Shown one piece after another: positions 8,637 to 17,913 of a stretch of DNA of 64,000 nt. The stretch lies in the NCBI RefSeq assembly GCF_000316665.1, contig NC_019678.1:7721001-7785000 (forward strand), in the 5' to 3' direction. This DNA is from Rivularia sp. PCC 7116. GTDB lineage: Bacteria > Cyanobacteriota > Cyanobacteriia > Cyanobacteriales > Nostocaceae. The position numbers were made by a program, and so were the translations under genes. The notes under the pieces were generated by a model. That model was not told the origin of the DNA and searched no databases. It saw only the letters and a program-made list of their open reading frames with translations. Within the stretch, counting starts at the first letter, position 1; each line of letters starts with the position of its first letter.

Positions 8637-10100
8637 ATGCTTGGTGCAATTTTGACTGCAAACAGCTTGGAGCTAAATCTGGGTTTATCCATTAACTCCC
8701 TGTTAAATGAACTGTCTCCTCACTTATTAGCGGCAGATAGCGCTTCTGGAGGAGAAGAAAAAGCAACTATTGCCGCTTTAGTTGGTACTGCTGGAATTAT
8801 TTTTATTTTTAGTGTCATTTTAGGGGAAATTTGTACCCGTCTAAAATTACCTACTGTTTTGGGCGATTTAGTCGCAGGAATGTTGCTGGGAGGTTCCGTA
8901 TTAGGGCTTATAGTATTTTCCTCAGAAGGGGTAGAAGTAAATACTACTTTGCTTAGAGGCTTGGAAGTAATAACGGGTGCTTCTTCAGGAATTGTAGAAC
9001 AAGCTTACCGATTCCAAATGAAAGACTTTCTCGACGAAAGTGCGAACATCGGACTTTTAACTTTGCTGTTTACCACGGGATTAGAATCTAACCTTAAAGA
9101 GTTGATTAGGGTAGGTACTCAAGCGGCAACTGTAGCAATTACGGGTGTATTCGTACCCTTTGTTCTGGGAACCTTTGTATTAATTAAATTATTTGGGATT
9201 GCAACTATCCCGGCTTTATTTGCTGGTGCGGCTTTGACAGCCACAAGTATCGGAATTACAGCCAAAGTATTACAAGATATTGGTAATCTCAAGTCAGACG
9301 AAGGGCAGATAATTCTAGGAGCGGCAATTTTAGACGATATTCTCGGGATTGTAGTCTTAGCAGTTGTGCTGAGTTTAGTGCAAACCGGAGAAATCGAAAT
9401 TAGCAATATCATCTATTTACTTACTAGCGCTACATTATTTGTTCTAGGTGCGGTTTTTCTCAATAATATTTTCGGTTCTATGTTTGTGAAGGCGGTTAAG
9501 AAAATTAACAATCCTGCCGCTTTAATGCTCTTAGCGATTGTATTTCTTAATGCTTGCTCTTTACTGGCAACTGCCATTGGTTTAGAAGCAATTTTAGGAG
9601 CCTTTGCTGCGGGTTTAGTTCTAGGAGAAACAGAGTTTCAGGAAAAATTGCAGGGGCTGTTTGAACCGTTCATATTCGTTTACACAACGATATTTTTCGT
9701 CACAATCGGTGCAAAGGTTGATTTAAGCGTTCTCAATCCTACAGTTGCAGCCAATCATAAAGGTTTGATAATAGCTGCTTGTTTAATTGTTATTGCCATC
9801 CTTGGTAAAATCGTCGCAGGCTTTGCAGTCTTTACAAATAAACCCATCAATAAACTAGCAATAGGTACCGGTATGATTCCTAGAGGTGAGGTTGGATTGG
9901 TATTTGCTGGTTTGGGTGCCACAACTGGGGCTTTATCAAATTCCTTAGATGCAGCAATAATTATTATGGTGATTGTCACTACTTTAATTGCACCAATTAT
10001 GCTTCGATTTGTATTTCCAAGTTCTACGACATCAGACAATTCCGAAGAATACGCAGAAAATTCCGAAACAGATTGCGTTCCAGTTTCCAAATTTAATTAA
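8637..10100 (+). CDS. cation:proton antiporter (CPA2 / NhaS3-like)
   Basis: A 487-residue multi-pass inner-membrane antiporter of the monovalent cation:proton antiporter-2 type. About a dozen hydrophobic segments begin near residue 42 (IAALVGTAGIIFIFSVILGE). The family signature is present: LKLPTVLGDLVAGMLLGG, an FTTGLESNLKEL segment, GAAILDDILGIVVLAVV (the DD-type core, about residues 225-241), and GMIPRGEVGLVFAGLG near residue 415. An additional N-terminal hydrophobic stretch (residues 1-30) is unusual and may be an extra segment. An AAGGCG element lies upstream of the ATG. It is followed by a heptamer array and then, in the same direction, the efflux adaptor 55 bp on, so read-through is possible. 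Na+/H+ or K+/H+ exchange is inferred from the family. Confidence 0.88.
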   Translation: MLGAILTANSLELNLGLSINSLLNELSPHLLAADSASGGEEKATIAALVGTAGIIFIFSVILGEICTRLKLPTVLGDLVAGMLLGGSVLGLIVFSSEGVEVNTTLLRGLEVITGASSGIVEQAYRFQMKDFLDESANIGLLTLLFTTGLESNLKELIRVGTQAATVAITGVFVPFVLGTFVLIKLFGIATIPALFAGAALTATSIGITAKVLQDIGNLKSDEGQIILGAAILDDILGIVVLAVVLSLVQTGEIEISNIIYLLTSATLFVLGAVFLNNIFGSMFVKAVKKINNPAALMLLAIVFLNACSLLATAIGLEAILGAFAAGLVLGETEFQEKLQGLFEPFIFVYTTIFFVTIGAKVDLSVLNPTVAANHKGLIIAACLIVIAILGKIVAGFAVFTNKPINKLAIGTGMIPRGEVGLVFAGLGATTGALSNSLDAAIIIMVIVTTLIAPIMLRFVFPSSTTSDNSEEYAENSETDCVPVSKFN

Positions 10101-10107
10101 TTATTCC

Positions 10108-10153
10108 CTCTAACCTTTAACCTTTAACCTTTAACCTCTAACCTCTAACCTCT
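10108..10153. repeat. heptameric tandem repeat (CCTTTAA/CCTCTAA)
   Basis: Six heptamers fill the gap between the antiporter stop and the adaptor ATG, occupying the position expected for a ribosome binding site. Confidence 0.85.
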
Positions 10154-10155
10154 TT

Positions 10156-11613
10156 ATGACTTCTTCCTCTGAAACTCCAGGTTCTGTTGTAGATGATTCT
10201 CCAGTTTTAGAATCAGAAACGCCCAAAAACCGAAGCAAATGGTTATGGTTGTTAATGCTTCTAGGATTATTAGCTGGCGGCGGATTCATTTGGTACTTTT
10301 TTCTCCGCAATACTGCCGATTCAGCACCTCCTGCACCTCAAGCTGTAAATGTCACCCTCCAAGAGATAGAAACAGGGCAATTTGAAAATAGCTCTAATTA
10401 TGTAGGTAACTTAACAGCAGAACAAAAAGTTACCTTAAGGGCGGAAATAGCCGGAAGGATAGTACAGATTTTGTCACGCTCCGGGCAAATTGTAAGAGCA
10501 GGTACCCCGATAATGCAGTTGCGTTTGGATCGTTCCAGAGCGCAGTTGAATGCAGCCACTGCGAATATCAACGTGCAAAGAGCATCTCGTGCGAATGCCG
10601 AAGCAGCATTGAGAACATCTCAAGCCCGTTTAAGAGAATCGCAAGAAAGAACAGCATCTGCTGCTGCTGAAGTGGAGCGTCAAAATGCAGAAGTGACGTT
10701 ACAGCAAGCAGAATTTAAACGCACGCAAACCTTAGTCAGTCAAGGAGCGCAAGCGCGACAAGCATTAGATGTACAGAGACGCAACTTGAATACAGCAGTA
10801 GCGGCTCGTAATTCGGCAGTGAAAGATTATAATGCCACTCAAGCCACTGTTGCAGCGACTCAACAGGAGATAGAAGCAGCAAGAGCTAATTTAGATAGAG
10901 AAAATGCTGCATTAACTCAAGCCCAGGCTCAGGCTAGGGTAGAAGGCGAGAATTTAGAAGATACAAGAATATTAGCACCCGTAGCCGGAATGGTAGGAGA
11001 TATCACTCTCAAAGTTGGTGACTATGTAAATACCGGGCAAGAATTAACTACCCTGACATCAAACAGAGCTTTAGAAGTGCGATTTTCCGTACCGGCGCAA
11101 AAAGCGACTCAACTTAGACAGGGGCTGCCGGTAGAGTTAACAGTTGACAAACAAGCACGTCAACCTTTAGCCAGGGGCAGAATTAGCTTTATTTCACCAG
11201 AAGCAAATCCCCAAACCCAAGCAATTACAGCCAAAGCCACCTTTCCCAATCCTAACGGTGTATTGCGTTCCGACCAATTTGTGCGAGTCAAAGTGATTTG
11301 GGATACAACTCCAGCGGTATTGGTTCCCACCGTTGCGGTATCTCGCGTAGGCAATCAAGCTTTTGTATTCGTTGCTGAAAATCAGAAAAATGAAGAGTCT
11401 GGGGAAATGCAGCTTGTAGCCAAGCAAAAGCCGGTTCAATTAGGAGCAATTCAAGGTAATAGCTATCGAGTTATCGAAGGATTACAACCAGGAGAAAAAA
11501 TTGCCACTACAGGTATTTTGAATCTTTCCGATGGAGCGGCGATCGCACCCGAGGAAGCAGCGGAAGTTAAGGAAGCAGGGGAAGCAGGAAAAGCAGGGGG
11601 AGCACAAGAGTAA
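10156..11613 (+). CDS. RND efflux periplasmic adaptor (membrane fusion protein)
   Basis: A 485-residue membrane-fusion protein that would bridge an inner-membrane RND pump and an outer-membrane channel. Residues 29-48 form the membrane anchor (WLWLLMLLGLLAGGGFIWYF). A lipoyl half-motif follows (GRIVQILSRSGQIVRAGTPI), then a long alpha-helical hairpin rich in Ala, Gln and Arg (about residues 130-265), the second lipoyl half (TRILAPVAGMVGDITLKVGD), and the beta-barrel and membrane-proximal domains. The C terminus is a low-complexity Glu/Ala/Gly tail after residue 455. It belongs with the pump at 12,565-15,750. The outer-membrane TolC partner is not in the window and is presumably elsewhere. Confidence 0.92.
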   Translation: MTSSSETPGSVVDDSPVLESETPKNRSKWLWLLMLLGLLAGGGFIWYFFLRNTADSAPPAPQAVNVTLQEIETGQFENSSNYVGNLTAEQKVTLRAEIAGRIVQILSRSGQIVRAGTPIMQLRLDRSRAQLNAATANINVQRASRANAEAALRTSQARLRESQERTASAAAEVERQNAEVTLQQAEFKRTQTLVSQGAQARQALDVQRRNLNTAVAARNSAVKDYNATQATVAATQQEIEAARANLDRENAALTQAQAQARVEGENLEDTRILAPVAGMVGDITLKVGDYVNTGQELTTLTSNRALEVRFSVPAQKATQLRQGLPVELTVDKQARQPLARGRISFISPEANPQTQAITAKATFPNPNGVLRSDQFVRVKVIWDTTPAVLVPTVAVSRVGNQAFVFVAENQKNEESGEMQLVAKQKPVQLGAIQGNSYRVIEGLQPGEKIATTGILNLSDGAAIAPEEAAEVKEAGEAGKAGGAQE

Positions 11614-11690
11614 TTAATTAGTTATCACAAAACTGCGGAATAAAAAAACCGCGTAGAGGCAATTACGGTTATTTAAATGGACTTGATGTA

Positions 11691-11714
11691 ATCTAAAATC
11701 TAAAATCTAAAATC
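11691..11714. repeat. heptameric tandem repeat (AAATCTA)
   Basis: Three to four tandem AAATCTA heptamers run up to the start codon of the GUN4-domain gene. Confidence 0.8.
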
Positions 11715-11717
11715 AAT

Positions 11718-12404
11718 ATGACTGACTTTCCACAATTAACTAACAGGGATTCTCCCCAACTATCTGAAATCCAAAAGCAATTAGATGAGTTAAAAGCTCA
11801 GGTAGCAGAATTACAAAGGCAAATCAATCAAAATAATCCTTCGCCAACACCGGAGTCAGCAACTAAAAATCAAAACAATAATTCCAACACAAATGTATCT
11901 GAGAAAATATCTCATATAGAAAATAGCCTGCAATTAGTCAGCGACATAGTACGCTACCAACCATTAAGAGATATGCTGGCTGCTAAAAAATGGGAAGAAG
12001 CAGATACAGAAACTATCCGTCTAATTGCCGATATCGCCGGACATAAAGATTTAGAAGACTTTCGCCCTGCTGAAGTACAGCATTTTCCCTGCGTTCAATT
12101 GCAGGTAATTGATAATTTGTGGCTAACTTATAGCGAGCAAAGATTTGGTTTTAGCATCCAGGCTCGTATTTATCAAGAAGTAGGAGGAAGCATAGAAACA
12201 ACCATCGAGCAAGACAGCAAGATTATCGAGGAATGGGGAAAACGTTTGGGATGGAGAGAAAACAATCGTTGGAAAAAATGTGACGAACTCGATTGGAGTT
12301 TAAACGCTCCTGAAGGCAGTCATCCCGCTCGCTGGTGGAATTCCCCTTTCGGTTCCAAAATGACTAATTATTTTTTAGCTAGATTAATGAATTGCGAAAT
12401 CTGA
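11718..12404 (+). CDS. GUN4-domain protein with N-terminal coiled coil
   Basis: A 228-residue protein. Residues 15-45 are a predicted coiled coil (LDELKAQVAELQRQINQ) followed by an Asn/Ser-rich linker. Residues 80-228 are a GUN4 domain: LRDMLAAKKWEEADTETIRL, then HFPCVQLQVIDNLWLTYS, RFGFSIQARIY, the WGKRLGW segment and the typical ending HPARWWNSPFGSKMTNYF. Canonical Gun4 binds Mg-protoporphyrin and stimulates Mg-chelatase. Cyanobacteria also carry paralogues, often fused to other modules, whose ligands are unknown; the coiled coil and the location suggest this is a paralogue. It sits between an RND adaptor and its pump, in the same direction. A tetrapyrrole-sensing role near an efflux pump is speculation. 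Confidence 0.88.
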   Translation: MTDFPQLTNRDSPQLSEIQKQLDELKAQVAELQRQINQNNPSPTPESATKNQNNNSNTNVSEKISHIENSLQLVSDIVRYQPLRDMLAAKKWEEADTETIRLIADIAGHKDLEDFRPAEVQHFPCVQLQVIDNLWLTYSEQRFGFSIQARIYQEVGGSIETTIEQDSKIIEEWGKRLGWRENNRWKKCDELDWSLNAPEGSHPARWWNSPFGSKMTNYFLARLMNCEI

Positions 12405-12439
12405 ACGCGGATTAAATGGATGACGCTGATTTCACTGAT

Positions 12440-12553
12440 TTTTGATTACTAATGATTGGTAATGGGTAATTGGTAATTAGGTAAATTATTTATTTAATTT
12501 TCTACCCCCTCTACCCCCTCTTCCCCCTCTAATCAACTCCTAACTCTAATTCC
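12440..12553. repeat. heptameric repeats, two families
   Basis: A GGTAATT-type array (about 12,445-12,480) is followed by a pyrimidine-rich CCCCCTC/TACCCCC array, together filling most of the gap before the pump ATG. Confidence 0.75.
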
Positions 12554-12564
12554 TAACTTTTGAG

Positions 12565-15500
12565 ATGTTTGTAGAAAACTTCATCCGCAGACCAGTTTTA
12601 ACGATTGTTTGCTCTATCATCATTCTTTTGGTGGGAGCGGTTAGTATTCCGACTTTGGCTGTGGAACAATATCCCGATGTAAGTCCGGTGCAGGTAGTTG
12701 TTTCTGCTAACTATATCGGCGCTAGTGCTGAAGTTGTTGAAGATACGGTTACTACTGTTCTGGAAAGACAGATTAACGGTATCAAAGGTATGAGATACAT
12801 CAGTTCTACTAGTAGCGATGATGGTTCTAGCAGCATCACGGTTACTTTTGAGCAGGGTTACGACCTTGATATTGCAGCAGTTGATGTTTTGAATCGGGTA
12901 TCGATTGCGGAAGCTCAGTTACCGCAAGCTGTACAAAGAACTGGTGTTAATGTATTTAAGCAGTCGAGCAGCGTTGTTGTGGGGATGTCCATCTTCAGTG
13001 AGGAAGAGGGTGTTTACGATGACAACTTTGTGAGTAACTATGCAGATTTATACGTAGTCGATAGCATTAAAAGAATTGATGGTGTAAGCGATATGCAGCC
13101 CTTTGGTGAGCGTCGCTATGCTATGCGGCTATGGCTTGACCCGAGTCTTTTAGCTAGTCGTGGTGTGACTGCTCAAGATGTGGTAGCTGCTTTACAAACC
13201 CAGAACGTACAGATAGGTGCTGGAAGAATCGGTCAACCACCAACTAATGACGGACAAAGGTATCAATTAACTATCCGTGCTGCCGGTCGTTTGCAAGATG
13301 TAACTCAGTTTGAGGAAATTGTTCTCAAGACTGGGGAGAATGGTAGCCTCGTTAAATTAAAAGATGTCGGTAGAGCGGAGTTGGGAGCGGAAAATTACGA
13401 TACTTTTGCCAGGTATAGAGGTCAGGGAGCAATTGGTTATCGGGTATTGCAGACACCGGGAAGTAATGCTTTAGCTGCTGCGAAAGCTGTAAAAGCCAGG
13501 ATGAAGGAGTTAGCAGAAGATTTCCCTCCTGGATTAAGTTATGCGATTCCTTACGACCCAACTTTGTTTGTGGAAGAATCGAGTAAGGAAGTTGTCAGTA
13601 CTTTGATTCAAGCAATATTGTTGGTGGTTTTGGTACTGTTCTTGTTTCTACAAAACTGGCGAGCCACGATTGTTCCAGCAGTGGTGATTCCGGTTGCTTT
13701 GATTGGAACGTTTGCTTTTATTAAGGTATTTGATTTTTCGATTAATAGTTTGACTTTATTTGGTTTGACTTTAGCTACCGGGATGGTGGTTGATGATGCG
13801 ATTGTGGTAGTTGAAGATATTGGGGGTAAGGTACAAGAACAAGGAATGCGTCCCCATTTAGCTGCGATTGAAGCAATGGGAGAACTTTCGGGAGCGGTAA
13901 TTGCAACTTCTTTGGTGTTGTTAGCGGTGTTTATTCCCGTTGCGTTTTTTCCCGGTACTACGGGACAGCTTTATCAACAGTTTGCTTTAACTATCAGTTT
14001 TGCGGTTATTATTTCAACTTTTAATGCTTTGACATTAACTCCCGCTCTTTCATCATTATTATTGCGTCAGGGACAAGAACCTACGGGATGGTTGGCAAAA
14101 ATATTTGCTGTGATAAATCGCGGCATTGATTTAATGCGATCGGGATATAGAAGTATTCTGGAAATTCTAACTAATTTTAAGTTAGTGGTTTTAGGAGTAT
14201 TTGCATTTTTATTAGCAATCACCGTTTGGATGTATCAAACAGTTCCTACAGCGTTTCTTCCAGATGAAGACCAAGGTTATGTAATCAATTTGCTTCAAGG
14301 ACCAGAAGGAACTTCTTTGGAATATACCGGGGAAGTTATGGAGCAAGTTGATAAACAATATCTTGATATTCCTGAAGTTAGGGGGACGTTTTCTTTAGGA
14401 GGATTTAGCTTTAGCGGTAGAGCAGCTAATTACGGTATTTCCTTCGTTCCCTTTGAACCTTGGGGAGATAGAAAAGACCCAGAGAAATCCGCTGCTAGTA
14501 TTTTGAATCGAGTCAGGGGAGGTTTAGCAGGAATTTCTCAAGCGAGGGTAATTGCTTTTAATCCTCCAGCGATTCAAGGTTTGGGAAGTATTGGAGGCTT
14601 TGTATTTCAACTTCAAGATAAAGGGAATAATGATATTCAGACTTTTATTAAAGTCAAAGACGAATTAATTCAAAAAGCAAACGCAAGACCGGAATTGCAA
14701 GGTGTTTTTAGTACCTATTCCGCTAGCGCTCCGCAATTATTAATGGAAGTCAATCGGGATAGAGCTAATTCATTACAGGTACCCGTAGACCAAGTTTTAT
14801 CAACCGTAGGTACTTTAATTGGTTCCAATTACGTCAATGATTTTAATGCTTTTGGCAGGACTTATCGGGTATACGTCCAAGCAGATAAAGAATTTCGTTC
14901 CAACCCCAAAAATATCAATCAATTCTACGTTCGTTCCCAACAAGGTACGATGATTCCCCTCGGTGACTTAATAGAAATAAAAAACCTTACCGGACCCCAA
15001 ACAGTAAACCACTATAACTTATTCCCTTCCATTGAAATCAACGGTTCCCCAGCAGAAGGTTATAGTTCCGGACAAGCAATCGCAGCAATGGAGGAAATTG
15101 CAGAGGAAGTATTACCCCAAAACATGGACTTTGAATGGTCGGGAATTACTTTAGAAGAAATTCAATCCGGCGGACAAGCACCAATCATTTTTGGTTTAGG
15201 AATCTTATTTGTATTCCTAGTATTAGCAGCACAATACGAAAACTTTGTTGACCCAGTTATTATTCTCTTAGCAGTTCCCCTAGCAATATTAGGAGCATTA
15301 CTAGCTCAATCAGTAAGAGGTTTACCCAACGACGTTTATTGTCAAGTTGGTTTGGTAATGTTGATTGGTTTGGCTAGTAAAAACGCAATCTTGATTGTAG
15401 AATTTGCCAACCAGTTACGAGAGCAGGGATTATCCATAACAAGAGCAGCAGTCCAAGCATCCGAACAACGGTTGCGACCAATTGTTATGACAGCGATTTC

Positions 15501-15750
15501 CACACTATTAGGAATCTTCCCCCTAGTAATTGCAACTGGAGCAGGTGCTGCTTCTCGGCAATCCTTAGGAACAGCAGTCTTTGGAGGAATGATTGTTTCA
15601 ACGGTATTGAGTTTATTCGTCGTTCCCGTGCTTTACATCGTTATTTCCACACTTTTCTCTAACTTTAAAAATGACTGTCAAAGCTTGTCCCCAGAAAAGC
15701 AGCAAGCAAGGGAAGAAGAAAGAGAAACTGTTGGGGTAGGGAAGAGGTAA
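12565..15750 (+). CDS. RND efflux pump, AcrB-type (HAE1 family)
   Basis: A 1061-residue inner-membrane resistance-nodulation-division transporter, full length for the HAE1 family. It starts with the family motif FVENFIRRPVLTIVCSIIIL. The proton-relay residues are present: the Asp pair in GMVVDDAIVVVED at about residues 409-410 and the Lys in GLASKNAILIVEFA at about residue 939. Two large periplasmic loops follow TM1 and TM7, with the second half beginning near TNFKLVVLGVFAFLLA. It should work with the adaptor at 10,156-11,613 to expel hydrophobic compounds. The C-terminal tail is Glu/Arg-rich and ends against a TGGGTAA/TAGGTAA heptamer array. The natural substrate is unknown. Confidence 0.95.
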   Translation: MFVENFIRRPVLTIVCSIIILLVGAVSIPTLAVEQYPDVSPVQVVVSANYIGASAEVVEDTVTTVLERQINGIKGMRYISSTSSDDGSSSITVTFEQGYDLDIAAVDVLNRVSIAEAQLPQAVQRTGVNVFKQSSSVVVGMSIFSEEEGVYDDNFVSNYADLYVVDSIKRIDGVSDMQPFGERRYAMRLWLDPSLLASRGVTAQDVVAALQTQNVQIGAGRIGQPPTNDGQRYQLTIRAAGRLQDVTQFEEIVLKTGENGSLVKLKDVGRAELGAENYDTFARYRGQGAIGYRVLQTPGSNALAAAKAVKARMKELAEDFPPGLSYAIPYDPTLFVEESSKEVVSTLIQAILLVVLVLFLFLQNWRATIVPAVVIPVALIGTFAFIKVFDFSINSLTLFGLTLATGMVVDDAIVVVEDIGGKVQEQGMRPHLAAIEAMGELSGAVIATSLVLLAVFIPVAFFPGTTGQLYQQFALTISFAVIISTFNALTLTPALSSLLLRQGQEPTGWLAKIFAVINRGIDLMRSGYRSILEILTNFKLVVLGVFAFLLAITVWMYQTVPTAFLPDEDQGYVINLLQGPEGTSLEYTGEVMEQVDKQYLDIPEVRGTFSLGGFSFSGRAANYGISFVPFEPWGDRKDPEKSAASILNRVRGGLAGISQARVIAFNPPAIQGLGSIGGFVFQLQDKGNNDIQTFIKVKDELIQKANARPELQGVFSTYSASAPQLLMEVNRDRANSLQVPVDQVLSTVGTLIGSNYVNDFNAFGRTYRVYVQADKEFRSNPKNINQFYVRSQQGTMIPLGDLIEIKNLTGPQTVNHYNLFPSIEINGSPAEGYSSGQAIAAMEEIAEEVLPQNMDFEWSGITLEEIQSGGQAPIIFGLGILFVFLVLAAQYENFVDPVIILLAVPLAILGALLAQSVRGLPNDVYCQVGLVMLIGLASKNAILIVEFANQLREQGLSITRAAVQASEQRLRPIVMTAISTLLGIFPLVIATGAGAASRQSLGTAVFGGMIVSTVLSLFVVPVLYIVISTLFSNFKNDCQSLSPEKQQAREEERETVGVGKR

Positions 15751-15785
15751 TGGGTAATAGGTAACAGGTAATAGGTAATGGGGAA
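15751..15785. repeat. heptameric tandem repeat (TGGGTAA/TAGGTAA)
   Basis: About five heptamers begin immediately at the stop codon of the RND pump. Confidence 0.8.
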
Positions 15786-15794
15786 CAAGTAGGT

Positions 15795-15916
15795 AAATAT
15801 AGCGGTTTTCACTTGGATATAATACAAATTGACCTCACCTTACTAAGGAGAGGGATGTCCAGAGGACAGGGTGAGGTTTTAAATGTATTTGACTCAATTG
15901 AAAAGCGCTATATTTT
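15795..15916. mobile_element. ~122-bp MITE-like element
   Basis: The ends AAATATAGCGGTTTTCACTT and, reversed, AAATATAGCGCTTTTCAATT are imperfect inverted repeats of about 20 bp. The interior holds a further inverted pair, CCTCACC / GGTGAGG. There is no coding capacity and no clear target-site duplication. Confidence 0.5.
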
Positions 15917-16044
15917 TGTTTATCTACCTAAATACTCAAAAATTATTTCTAGTAGGGTGCTGTGACGGCTAAAATAGTTTATCAAGATTAATTAAATAAT
16001 TATCATAATGCCGTCACGCACCAATTAATTGATAATAGTGCGTG

Positions 16045-16230
16045 ACGGTAAATTCTTATTATTCATTCTTTGATGCTTTTATAAAAGTCTGGGAAAATCC
16101 GCTTATGGAAGATTTGGGATTGTTTTATCTCGGTTCGGAAGTGCTATCAGAAGTCAAAAATGGTAAAGTATTTGAAATTTGACCCTTTTATCAAGACACT
16201 GTAAAAACTGCCGAAGTAATTAATTCTTAA
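16045..16230 (+). pseudogene. short gene remnant with one in-frame stop
   Basis: A reading frame from about 16,045 to the TAA at 16,228-16,230 is open except for one TGA at 16,180-16,182. Conceptual residues before the stop include ENPLMEDLGLFYLGSEVLSE, and after it PFYQDTVKTAEVINS. The composition looks like real protein, but there is no credible start and I do not recognise the family. It lies just right of an inverted repeat around CCGTCACGCAC (16,012-16,047), suggesting decay after rearrangement. Confidence 0.35.
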
Positions 16231-16419
16231 TTGTTATAAGACTCGGATGATTCGTAACACTACAAGCCTAACTGTTACGTTTTTAATCATTTAAAGTGTT
16301 ACAGCATTCTACAAGGGGAAGGCAGTCAGTTGCGACTATTACTATAGAGAAAAAATACCTTTTCTATTACCAATTACCTACATTTGGTAGATGCGAACAA
16401 GCGTCTTTAATTACTAAAA

Positions 16420-17913
16420 TTAATAACGAAACCCATTATTAGGATACTGTATCTGATTCTGCTGTGAATATGGTGGATTAAATTGCTGTACGTTTGGTTG
16501 TTGAAATCCTCTATTTATATTATTGATATTGTTATTTGGTGCGTTGTAGGTATTAGGATTAACTATGGTGGGACTATTTCTATTTTTCAATCTAATGTAG
16601 GCATTATTAAGTCTTGTCTGTGTTTGCGGGCTGAAGCCGTTATTCCTAAATTGGGAATTATTAAAGTTGTTAGAGGGATTTTGGAATCGATTATTTGTAG
16701 GTATTTGATTTCTATTAAAGTTGCTGTAGGGGTTTTGTTGTGGGTTATTGTTACTGAAATTGTTGGGGTTGTTGGGTTGAGCTAAGTTATTTCTGGGAAC
16801 TTGAGTATTAAAGTTAGGGTTGAGGTTGGGAGTTTGATATTGATTGTTTAAGCCCGGTTGAGTGTAAGTATTTCCAGGCACTTGAGTATTATTAAAGTTC
16901 GCGTAGGGGTTTTGATATTGATTGTTTAATCCTGGTTGAGCGAAGTTATTGCCAGGAACTTGAGTATTATTAAAGTTTGTGTAGGGGTTTTGATATTGAT
17001 TGTTGAAACCGGGCTGAGTGAAGTTATTTCTAGGAACTTGAGTATTATTAAAATTAGCGTAAGGGTTTTGAACTTGATTGTTAAAAGGTTGATTCAAAAC
17101 TCTGGTATCAACCAAAGAATTTGTTGGTTTTGGTATCAATCTTTGATTTGCGGTTTGTTTTTCACCAGTTTGGGCTAATTGACTAGAAGTTTCTTTATTA
17201 TTTAAATTATCTTCTGCTGGTTTTTCCTTTGTTTGGCTGTTTTTAGCCGATTGATTGATAGCTTTTTGCAAAGCACTCTCAGAATTATTACTCAGACTTG
17301 GATTCACAAAATTACCGTTTGTTATGCCTAAACTAAATGAATTCTGAGGGGTTTGTGAATTAGCTGAAAATGGAGATAAATTGTTAACGTTAGAATCTTT
17401 TTTATTCGTATCGAACTTAAATTGTAGTAAATTATGAGCTTGTTTTAGGAAAGGATTTTCCTGCGATGCTGATTGAATATTAGCTGTTTGCGGTTTTATG
17501 GCACTCGGCTTAATTTCGTTAGCTTTTTGAGTTTTTTTATCTAAATCTATTATCTTTTTTAATTGAGTTTGATTTTGCTGTTTAACTTTCTCATTTTCAT
17601 CAATCTTTGTATTTATAGGTATACTTGCTTGTTGTTTATCGTAATCAAGTATCGATAAATTATCTATATCAGCAGCAATTGCTCTATCTTCATCGGAAAG
17701 TGATGATTGAGAATTAGATAATGTGGGTGAAGATGATTGTTGGTTTTGGGAAAACTTCAGAAAATTAGGATTAGTCCAATATTCTTTAATTACGAATCCT
17801 AAAGAGGACAAAAACACCACTGCTGCTAAAAAGCTAGGACGAGTAAAAATCGATAATCTAGCTTTAAGGTAGCGTAAGCGAGGAGAAGCAAAACGAGAAC
17901 GTGACATGAGCAA
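16420..17913 (-). CDS. Asn/Gln-rich repeat protein with N-terminal membrane anchor
   Basis: A 497-residue protein of unknown function. After a basic N terminus (SRSRFASPRLRYLKARLS), residues 28-46 form one membrane segment (FLAAVVFLSSLGFVIKEYW), so the rest is probably extracytoplasmic. Residues 60-270 are Asn/Gln/Ser/Lys-rich and disordered-looking. Residues 278-381 hold four tandem 26-residue repeats built on NPYANFNNTQVPGNNFAQPG, encoded by a 78-bp tandem repeat at 16,771-17,082; further Asn/Pro-rich sequence runs to the end. There are no cysteines or recognisable catalytic motifs. The composition is prion-like, and a surface, scaffold or adhesive role is possible, but this is inference. 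It is transcribed alone. Confidence 0.6.
   Translation of the reverse strand: MLMSRSRFASPRLRYLKARLSIFTRPSFLAAVVFLSSLGFVIKEYWTNPNFLKFSQNQQSSSPTLSNSQSSLSDEDRAIAADIDNLSILDYDKQQASIPINTKIDENEKVKQQNQTQLKKIIDLDKKTQKANEIKPSAIKPQTANIQSASQENPFLKQAHNLLQFKFDTNKKDSNVNNLSPFSANSQTPQNSFSLGITNGNFVNPSLSNNSESALQKAINQSAKNSQTKEKPAEDNLNNKETSSQLAQTGEKQTANQRLIPKPTNSLVDTRVLNQPFNNQVQNPYANFNNTQVPRNNFTQPGFNNQYQNPYTNFNNTQVPGNNFAQPGLNNQYQNPYANFNNTQVPGNTYTQPGLNNQYQTPNLNPNFNTQVPRNNLAQPNNPNNFSNNNPQQNPYSNFNRNQIPTNNRFQNPSNNFNNSQFRNNGFSPQTQTRLNNAYIRLKNRNSPTIVNPNTYNAPNNNINNINRGFQQPNVQQFNPPYSQQNQIQYPNNGFRY
16771..17082. repeat. 78-bp tandem repeat, four units, inside the Asn-rich gene
   Basis: Units begin (minus strand) at 17,082, 17,004, 16,926 and 16,848. 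The first three are near-identical, while the fourth is diverged. The period is a multiple of three, so copy-number change would keep the frame. Confidence 0.85.
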
